Origin: Promethearchaeota archaeon
GTDB lineage: Archaea; Asgardarchaeota; Lokiarchaeia; Sigynarchaeales; SOKP01
Length of the DNA stretch: 6,194 nt
Assembly: GCA_030668025.1 (NCBI GenBank)
Contig: DAOUUT010000226.1
Location: 1 to 6,194 of the forward strand
Direction: 5' to 3'
Part shown: piece after piece, positions 1 through 5,040 of the stretch
Numbering within the stretch: the first letter of the stretch is position 1
How the letters are laid out: each line of letters begins with the position of its first letter
Made by a program: the position numbers and the translations under genes
Notes under the pieces: generated by a model
The model's database searches: none
The model's input: the letters and a program-made list of their open reading frames with translations, nothing else
Told to the model about the DNA's origin: nothing

Positions 1-827
1 CTACGTTTTTCTATCAAACCACTTTCAATTGAAATTACTTGTATCGGTAGCAAAGTCAAAATGTCAAGCGATTTTAGCAAAGCTTTAAAATCTTTGTGAA
101 TTTTAAGGTTATCAATCTTATAGTTGAGGTATTTTTTGTTAAGTGGAGGATTTCTTTTGATATCATACAAAGTTAAGTCCTTGTTTTTAACGGGGTTAAA
201 ATCCACTTTAAAAGAATTAAGTACTTTATTAACATCCCTAAATTTTAAAATTAAATGATTAAAAAAATTCTTAAGTTTAAGGTTGATTTTATTAGAAGAG
301 ATAAGGCCCGCAACTTGTGTTTGTTTTAGAACAATGTCCAACGCACAATTAGAGCAAAGAAATTGATTCCTTAGCGACTTTATCTTGGTTTTTTCGCTTA
401 AAATAGTGAATTTTTTATCCTCTAAGCATGATTTACAAAATGTTAGGTAAACAATATTATTTTCGTCGAACTGAAAATTTTCAAGCATTTGTTTTATTAG
501 TTTGAATTCTCCTGGATCAGTTTGACTGGAAAAACCAACAAATTTATTTTTTTCGTCAATTAAAAAATTTTTAAGGAGACGCGGATTTATTGGCTCTAAG
601 TGGCCGTTTTCTTCAATCTTAGAAAAATCTACGGGGCGTACTTTATCTTTAAAGTCCAACCCAAAAAGTACTAAACCTCTAAAGAATGGCTTATTGATGT
701 AAGAAAAGATTTGCTTTTTTTTCTTATAAGATTTCAGATAAAAGAAGTTTATGTTGAAATATAGTTGCTTCTTGTTTTGCCAATTTCTAGCGAAGACAAT
801 GAAATAATCTTTAGAAGGAGTAGCCAA
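1..827 (-). CDS. DEAD/DEAH-box (Ski2-like) helicase with archaeal zinc-binding N-terminal domain; partial, 3' end beyond the window
   Basis: The frame is open from a TTG at 827-825 to the left edge (275 codons visible). The start is fixed by an in-frame TAA six codons upstream; the first in-frame ATG is codon 114, inside the conserved region. The protein begins MATPSKDYFIVFARN. Residues 1-60 look like a small beta-rich domain. Two pairs, C131-x2-C134 and C158-x2-C161, form a probable zinc ribbon, followed by a Lys-rich helical stretch (about 165-205). Residues 258-270 read TLLPIQVISIESG, the Q motif that precedes the ATP-binding Walker A loop of superfamily 2 helicases. This order (N-terminal domain, four-Cys ribbon, linker, LLPIQ) is what I recall from archaeal Ski2-like helicases carrying the DUF5814 domain; the family name is from memory. 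Walker A, DEAH and the later motifs lie beyond the edge. The family is ATP-dependent and presumed to unwind nucleic acid in the cytoplasm; the substrate is unknown. Confidence 0.82.
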   Translation of the reverse strand, partial: MATPSKDYFIVFARNWQNKKQLYFNINFFYLKSYKKKKQIFSYINKPFFRGLVLFGLDFKDKVRPVDFSKIEENGHLEPINPRLLKNFLIDEKNKFVGFSSQTDPGEFKLIKQMLENFQFDENNIVYLTFCKSCLEDKKFTILSEKTKIKSLRNQFLCSNCALDIVLKQTQVAGLISSNKINLKLKNFFNHLILKFRDVNKVLNSFKVDFNPVKNKDLTLYDIKRNPPLNKKYLNYKIDNLKIHKDFKALLKSLDILTLLPIQVISIESGLIEKR

Positions 828-853
828 AAGAAAAACCGTTTAATTTATCAGAA

Positions 854-866
854 ACATTTATTAATA
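854..866 (-). promoter_or_regulatory. TATA-like box for the helicase gene
   Basis: The minus strand reads CTATTAATAAATG here, centred about 33 bases upstream of the TTG start at 827. With the usual archaeal TATA-to-start distance of about 26 bases, transcription would begin only a few bases before the start codon, consistent with a leaderless or near-leaderless transcript. No Shine-Dalgarno-like purine block precedes the TTG. The AT-rich background makes such matches frequent, so this is weak evidence alone. Confidence 0.35.
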
Positions 867-890
867 GAATAAAAAATAAAAAATAGAATC
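866..890 (-). terminator. Double T6 tract after the 53-residue gene
   Basis: Read on the minus strand, the bases right after the TAG stop are TTCTATTTTTTATTTTTTAT, two runs of six T separated by one A, with no hairpin. Archaeal intrinsic termination needs only such T-rich stretches in the non-template strand, so this probably ends the small gene's transcript before the helicase. Readthrough into the helicase remains possible. Confidence 0.55.
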
Positions 891-1051
891 TAAAATCCAA
901 AAGCAGTTTTGATTTTATCGTAAAGATCTTTAATTTGCCTTAATTTTGCCTCATCTCCTTGATCTAAGAAATGCTGAACCCAATCCTTAAGGCCTCCTTG
1001 TTGAATCCATTGTGAGAAGTATTCTACACTTTGTCGTTCTTCTGCTGACAT
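890..1051 (-). CDS. Small helical protein of 53 residues, unknown function
   Basis: ATG at 1051-1049 runs to a TAG at 892-890. I do not recognise the family. The protein begins MSAEERQSVEYF and ends KTAFGF. It looks like three short amphipathic helices: about residues 2-17, a Gly-Gly break at 19-20, 21-31, a Gly at 32, then 33-50. It has two Trp (15 and 24), no Cys, no membrane segment and no signal peptide. Support for coding: the composition is protein-like (mixed charged and hydrophobic residues in helical periodicity) in a region where random frames are dominated by Lys, Asn, Ile and Phe; the stop is followed immediately by T-tracts on the coding strand; and a TATA-like box lies about 45 bases upstream of the ATG. 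The leader is a long A-rich stretch. It lies 62 bases upstream of the helicase start on the same strand. It might be a small nucleic-acid-associated or adaptor protein, but nothing in the sequence decides this. Confidence 0.68.
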   Translation of the reverse strand: MSAEERQSVEYFSQWIQQGGLKDWVQHFLDQGDEAKLRQIKDLYDKIKTAFGF

Positions 1052-1089
1052 TTTATTTTTTTTAGTTTTTTTTTTCTTTAGTTTTAATA

Positions 1090-1101
1090 AATTTATAAAT
1101 T
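1090..1101 (-). promoter_or_regulatory. TATA-like box for the 53-residue gene
   Basis: The palindromic core TTTATAAA lies about 40-50 bases upstream of the ATG at 1051. A start about 26 bases downstream of it would give a 5' leader of roughly 15-20 bases made almost only of A. It sits in the 128-base divergent region shared with the plus-strand gene beginning at 1180. Confidence 0.4.
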
Positions 1102-1152
1102 ATTCTATTTTATATTTTTATAATTTTAAAGTTAATAAGTAAATAAATTCAA

Positions 1153-1164
1153 TTTTTAAATAAT
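1153..1164 (+). promoter_or_regulatory. TATA-like box for the zinc-knuckle gene
   Basis: TTTTTAAATAAT is centred about 22 bases before the TTG at 1180. At the usual archaeal spacing the transcript would begin at or very near the start codon, which would make the mRNA leaderless. This fits the absence of a Shine-Dalgarno sequence before the TTG. The region is AT-rich throughout, so the exact box is uncertain. Confidence 0.4.
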
Positions 1165-1179
1165 TAATGTGATATTATT

Positions 1180-2139
1180 TTGACAGATGTAAGAATTAAA
1201 ACACCAAATTTAGACGAAATTTTTGAAAAGTGGAAGCAACGTGTTGTTAGAAGCGATAAAAAAAAGATGGAAAAACAGTTTGGTACTAAAGGGGCTATTT
1301 TTTCGTTAGATGCTATAAGCGCTGCAGAATATGTTAAGGATACACAAAAGGAAGCTGCTATTTATTTTGCGATTAAAAAAACTGTAGGGGAAATATCCAA
1401 AGAAACCGATGAAAAAACCGTTCTAGCACCAAAAGTAGTTAGAGAAACATTTTATTCATTTAAGGGTAAAGGAAAGATCGATAAAAGCGACTGGAAGGGA
1501 GATGAGATGGTACCAACCTATGAAACACTCCAAACAGTTCCATGTAAAAATTGTAGTGGGAAGGGTTATATTGAAAACAAGTGTAAGACATGTAAAGGTA
1601 CTGGAAAGATCGAAGAAAAAGTGCAAGTTTTAACTGGTGAAGAACAAAAAAAGGAAGATAAACCTTTCTCCTATCCGTGTGGAGTTTGTTATGGGACTGG
1701 TACAAGTAAGGAGCAATGTAAAGAATGTGGAGGGCATAAGAACTTTTATAAGTATCAAGTTCTACCCGTCCCTTTTAAAACTGTTGTGACCGGAATTCCA
1801 GTGCTACACAGCAGCGCACAAACTAAATACGAAAAAGAAATTGAGCGCGATCTTCATCAAATGATTGAAGATGTCGAAGGTATCAAGTTTAATGATTTAA
1901 AAGAACTTGAAACAAAGAGCGAAGCCTCATTAGGTTATTGGAATAAAGACATAAAAAAAACGATTAGTTCAGCAGGAAGCGACTACAAAAGTCACTCAAA
2001 AGATAAGGAAACACAAATCACCACGCAAATTTATCTATTTCCTATGATTCAAATGTTTTGCGAGACAAAGCGCGGTAGCAAGTTTGAAATCTACAGCCTG
2101 GGTTCAAATAATAAGTTTATGATTTACTCGAATTTTTAA
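1180..2139 (+). CDS. J-less DnaJ-type zinc-knuckle protein resembling SSUH2
   Basis: The protein has 319 residues. The start is TTG at 1180; an in-frame TAA lies five codons upstream and the next in-frame Met is residue 30, so TTG best preserves the N-terminus. Residues 1-110 are Lys/Glu-rich and of unrecognised fold. Residues 122-183 carry four CxxC motifs (C122/C125, C135/C138, C167/C170, C180/C183), mostly in the CxxCxGxG form of the DnaJ Cys-rich domain, which binds two zinc ions. A 28-residue charged loop separates the second and third motifs. Residues 190-319 look beta-rich, ending in a pattern like Pro-x6-11-Gly-x5-Tyr-x2-Gly. There is no J domain with HPD, no signal peptide and no membrane segment. 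Zinc knuckles followed by such a C-terminal domain recall animal SSUH2 (C. elegans ssu-2). A chaperone-like or protein-binding role in the cytoplasm is inferred from the knuckles only. It is monocistronic and convergent with the hydrolase gene. Alternative: an unrelated protein that acquired a DnaJ-type knuckle. Confidence 0.85.
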   Translation: MTDVRIKTPNLDEIFEKWKQRVVRSDKKKMEKQFGTKGAIFSLDAISAAEYVKDTQKEAAIYFAIKKTVGEISKETDEKTVLAPKVVRETFYSFKGKGKIDKSDWKGDEMVPTYETLQTVPCKNCSGKGYIENKCKTCKGTGKIEEKVQVLTGEEQKKEDKPFSYPCGVCYGTGTSKEQCKECGGHKNFYKYQVLPVPFKTVVTGIPVLHSSAQTKYEKEIERDLHQMIEDVEGIKFNDLKELETKSEASLGYWNKDIKKTISSAGSDYKSHSKDKETQITTQIYLFPMIQMFCETKRGSKFEIYSLGSNNKFMIYSNF

Positions 2140-2142
2140 ATC

Positions 2143-2162
2143 AATTTCTTTATTTTTTTTTA
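2143..2162 (+). terminator. T-tract terminator after the zinc-knuckle gene
   Basis: A run of nine T (2153-2161) preceded by a pyrimidine-rich stretch begins 14 bases after the TAA stop. I see no stable hairpin, consistent with archaeal T-tract termination. A second tract (T8 at 2299-2306, then T5 and T4) could act as a backup before the convergent gene. Confidence 0.5.
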
Positions 2163-2234
2163 ATTTGTATAGAATTTTGCCCTTGAGCCATTTAGTAATT
2201 CATAATTCACTATATTTCTAAAATATTGTTTAAG

Positions 2235-2290
2235 TACAAAAAAGAATTGTAAATTCCTGAACCAATTGTAATAAGAGAAAAAGATTAAAT
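2235..2290 (-). terminator. Possible terminator region of the hydrolase gene
   Basis: On the minus strand the hydrolase stop (TGA, 2333-2331) is followed first by an A-rich stretch and then by T-tracts: T5 within AATCTTTTTCTC near 2275-2288 and T6 within TTCTTTTTTGTAC near 2234-2246. These are the first T-tracts on that strand and may end its transcript. The 191-base convergent region otherwise holds no gene or clear repeat that I can see. Confidence 0.35.
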
Positions 2291-2330
2291 ATTGAGCATT
2301 TTTTTTATTTTTATTTTATCGTCTTAATAA

Positions 2331-4928
2331 TCATTCGAGAATGTCGTAACGGTAAAATAGCTTTATAACTATTTTTAAAACCCAATATAACTTTACTGGA
2401 ATCCGACCAATTAAAGCGTTAAATTCAGTCATCATATCACCTTCTAACGAATGAATATTATGCTCAAAATCGGGATAACATAATCCTCCAGTGACTTTAG
2501 GTGGGCTACCAAAACTTTTGACAATTTTCCACGGACCATCGTGATTTCTTGCTCCTAACCACATCTTATCAGATTTAATTAGACATATCTGACCTGATTT
2601 CAGTTTAATCTCGCCATAAACGTTAATTGGGGCAATCCCTCCGCTATAATCCTTATTTTCGACAAAGATTAGATTTTCACCACGTTCTAGATGCTTTTTA
2701 ATATCAAATATTTGAATATTATTTTCTAAAACCACATAATTTAACGAATGTCTGGTTATTACATGGCCGATGTGATTATTATTTAAGCTGATCTTTGCGA
2801 AAGTCCCTCCTATTACTTGTAAATAAGCACTTTCAATTTCTTCGTCGATTTCAATTGTTTTTTTAAAGTATGTAGTGTGAATTTGGTGCTTTTTCTTTGC
2901 GTCGAGGTAAATTAATTCACTAGGAATATTTGGGTTCTGCCATTTGCTTCTGTTTCGAATTTCTTCGATTTTATCATCGTAAAATTTCAGCAACCAAAAA
3001 TATTTCCTCTTTATTGATTCAAAACCATCTTCTTTTGCGACGCTCAACCATAAGGCTTCGTATTCCTTTAGGAGTTCGTTTAACCCCCTTTTTAAAGCCT
3101 CAATTTCTTTTATTGTTATTAAAATTAATTCGTCTTTTACTCTTTTAGACCGAAAATCAACTAATTTTTTCGAGTTAATTCTCTTATCGCAATAAAATTT
3201 AATATGCTTCGCAATAAAAGCTAAGATTCTAATGTTTTCCTTATTCATTGGCGCAATTTTCTCTAAATCTTTACATATGGCAATAATTTCGGCCATATTT
3301 TTGATTAAAGAATCAAATTTAGAGGTCTTTAGATTTTTTCTATATAACGATTTTTTCTTATTATATGGGTGACTGAAAAAGTGATTATAATAAAAAGTAG
3401 ATCTTGTATGTAAACGCTTTTTATCTTCAACAGCTCTTAATGTTCTTATAACTTTAAATAATCTAAGATCGTTAATTCCAAAAAAATGTAGTAAGAGACT
3501 CTTCCAAAATTTAATTGGATTTACATTTTTCGAAGGATTCCAGCCAACTTGTGAAGAGTAAATAAAGCCGTAAATTCTATTTTCTCTAATTTCCTTATTT
3601 GAATAGTCTCCCCAACTTGAAGTTATTTCTCCTATAGCTCCGTTTTCATAACCGTTTTTAATTAGGTTTGAGATGTTTTTTTCAGAGCGGGTGAACGATG
3701 GAAACAATCGATTGTAATCTATAATAGAAGGACTAACAATTAAAGGTAATTTAAATTCTTTTATTTTTTTTAAAATTGGATGGTTTTCCCTAGTATTATA
3801 TTTCCAATACATTACAATCATATCCTTGGGTAAACCCTCTAAAACTTCTCGATACTTGTAGAGGATATCATGGTATATAATGATTTTTTTATATCCATGA
3901 CTTTTAACGATTTCGTAAATCTTTTTGTAATGCTTTAAGTACGCATTACCGATTCCTATCTTGTCTACATATTCTTTTGAAGCTCCTTTCCCTACATCCC
4001 AACTTTCATCTGCTCCTATATGGAAGTATTCAGATTTGAACGCTTCACTTAAATCCTTTATCATATCATCTAATATCTCATAGATATTGTCGTTTGCGAT
4101 GTTCAAACTATTTGAGCCTGGAAATTCCCCATATTGCCAATATTTTTCCTTGTGTAATATATTATCCCAGTGCCCAATCGTTTGAAAAATAGGTATTAAT
4201 TCTACAAAATGCATTTTCGCGAAGTTGGATATTTCCTTTATTTCTTCTTTGCTGTAAGCCCCTCTGCCTTTGCCAATATCTGGATATTTTTCAAATTTAA
4301 ACATATCCTGCATGTAAACTAAGTAGTAATGGTTAATTTTGAAGTGGCTAAGCGTTTTAATGAATTTCTTTAAATTTTCAACTGTTGCAGCTTGACCTCT
4401 CGAAATATCATCAGATATACCTCTAATTTTTAATAGGGGGTAATCAATAATAGCCACTTGACTTATCAATTTCTTGGTTGGGGTTGAATTCATCAGTTGA
4501 ATTAAAGTTTGGATCCCATAGAATATGCCTTGAAGAGATTCTGCTTTTAAATACATTGTCGAATCATCAGAAAAAAGAAAGTATCCTTGTTCGATTGCGT
4601 TTTGGTTTCTATTAATACTATTTATATCTAGTTGTGGGAAATAATTTTTACACAAATTCGAGATCACTTTATCATTCTCTGTGGTATTTAGAGAATTCTT
4701 TTCGTACTGTACTTCCAATTCAAATTCTTTTTTGTAAAGCTGAAAATGATCTATAAACTGATCTAAAACAAACCAATCTTCTTTAGGTATATCGGTTAAA
4801 ATTAAAGACTTTTCGCTGAATTCTAATAATTGGAGATTTAATAGCTTGAAATAACGTGGTTCTGGAAGTAATAAATCTTCTTCATGATTTAATTCAGTTC
4901 GAATTAAGTTATCAAGACAAATGAACAT
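2331..4928 (-). CDS. Glycoside hydrolase family 20, beta-N-acetylhexosaminidase type
   Basis: The 865-residue enzyme is predicted to remove terminal N-acetylhexosamine (GlcNAc/GalNAc) by the GH20 substrate-assisted mechanism. Residues 1-150 form the GH20b-like alpha/beta domain, ending in the typical [16 protein letters not shown]. The (beta/alpha)8 catalytic domain spans about 158-500: R169 after the DYPLLKIRG motif (substrate-binding Arg), H253 in TIGHWDN, the catalytic pair D307-E308 in [10 protein letters not shown], and pocket Trp candidates W375 and W439. Residues 530-665 are a helical, Lys/Glu-rich domain. Residues 680-800 look like a GH2/rhamnosidase-type galactose-binding beta-sandwich (GxNLIFVEN, then SDKMWLGA). 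A hydrophobic-basic tail closes the protein. There is no signal peptide, so it appears cytosolic. It is longer than the usual 500-780 residues because of the two C-terminal domains. The ATG at 4928 is the only good start: an in-frame TAA lies six codons upstream. The exact substrate (chitin oligomer, N-glycan, peptidoglycan fragment) cannot be read from sequence. The family is commoner in bacteria, so transfer is possible. Confidence 0.92.
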   Translation of the reverse strand: MFICLDNLIRTELNHEEDLLLPEPRYFKLLNLQLLEFSEKSLILTDIPKEDWFVLDQFIDHFQLYKKEFELEVQYEKNSLNTTENDKVISNLCKNYFPQLDINSINRNQNAIEQGYFLFSDDSTMYLKAESLQGIFYGIQTLIQLMNSTPTKKLISQVAIIDYPLLKIRGISDDISRGQAATVENLKKFIKTLSHFKINHYYLVYMQDMFKFEKYPDIGKGRGAYSKEEIKEISNFAKMHFVELIPIFQTIGHWDNILHKEKYWQYGEFPGSNSLNIANDNIYEILDDMIKDLSEAFKSEYFHIGADESWDVGKGASKEYVDKIGIGNAYLKHYKKIYEIVKSHGYKKIIIYHDILYKYREVLEGLPKDMIVMYWKYNTRENHPILKKIKEFKLPLIVSPSIIDYNRLFPSFTRSEKNISNLIKNGYENGAIGEITSSWGDYSNKEIRENRIYGFIYSSQVGWNPSKNVNPIKFWKSLLLHFFGINDLRLFKVIRTLRAVEDKKRLHTRSTFYYNHFFSHPYNKKKSLYRKNLKTSKFDSLIKNMAEIIAICKDLEKIAPMNKENIRILAFIAKHIKFYCDKRINSKKLVDFRSKRVKDELILITIKEIEALKRGLNELLKEYEALWLSVAKEDGFESIKRKYFWLLKFYDDKIEEIRNRSKWQNPNIPSELIYLDAKKKHQIHTTYFKKTIEIDEEIESAYLQVIGGTFAKISLNNNHIGHVITRHSLNYVVLENNIQIFDIKKHLERGENLIFVENKDYSGGIAPINVYGEIKLKSGQICLIKSDKMWLGARNHDGPWKIVKSFGSPPKVTGGLCYPDFEHNIHSLEGDMMTEFNALIGRIPVKLYWVLKIVIKLFYRYDILE

Positions 4929-4949
4929 AATTATAATGTATTCTTAACA

Positions 4950-4962
4950 AATATTAAAATTT
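4950..4962 (-). promoter_or_regulatory. TATA-like box for the hydrolase gene
   Basis: The minus strand reads AAATTTTAATATT, centred about 28 bases upstream of the ATG at 4928. At the usual archaeal spacing transcription would start at about the A of the ATG, giving a leaderless message. No Shine-Dalgarno sequence is seen before the ATG (the preceding bases are ACATTATAATT). This suggests a promoter of its own rather than dependence on the upstream kinase transcript. Confidence 0.45.
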
Positions 4963-4984
4963 TTTAATCATGTTTTTTTCTTGC

Positions 4985-5035
4985 CCTAATTAAAAAAACC
5001 TTATCATAATTTAAGATTAAAAAGAAAATATAGCG
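4985..5035 (-). terminator. T-tracts after the histidine kinase gene
   Basis: After the kinase stop codon (5043-5041), the minus strand has TTTTCTTTTTAATC near 5014-5027 and then a T7 run at 4998-4992 preceded by AAGG. These could end the kinase transcript within the 112-base gap before the hydrolase. No convincing hairpin is visible. Confidence 0.4.
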
Positions 5036-5040
5036 TTAAA

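Noticed and set aside
1460..1705. 81-residue minus-strand frame
   Set aside because: It is antisense to the Cys-rich core of the zinc-knuckle gene, whose CxxC motifs and Gly spacing make that strand clearly coding; this frame has low-complexity Phe/Tyr/Leu content and no recognisable motif.
1180..2139. Complete DnaJ chaperone
   Set aside because: No J domain (no HPD motif) and no Gly/Phe-rich linker are present; only the Cys-rich knuckles resemble DnaJ.
2190..2212. Imperfect inverted repeat around AGTAATTCATAATTCACT
   Set aside because: Pairing is interrupted and made mostly of A-T pairs; this is expected by chance in such AT-rich sequence and is not a convincing terminator hairpin or operator.
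2140..2330. Possible RNA gene in the convergent intergenic region
   Set aside because: No G+C-rich island stands out, as structured RNAs usually do in an AT-rich genome, and I see no cloverleaf or conserved RNA motif.
2930..3148. 72-residue plus-strand frame
   Set aside because: It is antisense to the helical domain of the hydrolase. The run of Leu, Arg and Phe is the expected mirror of Lys/Glu-rich codons, not a membrane protein.
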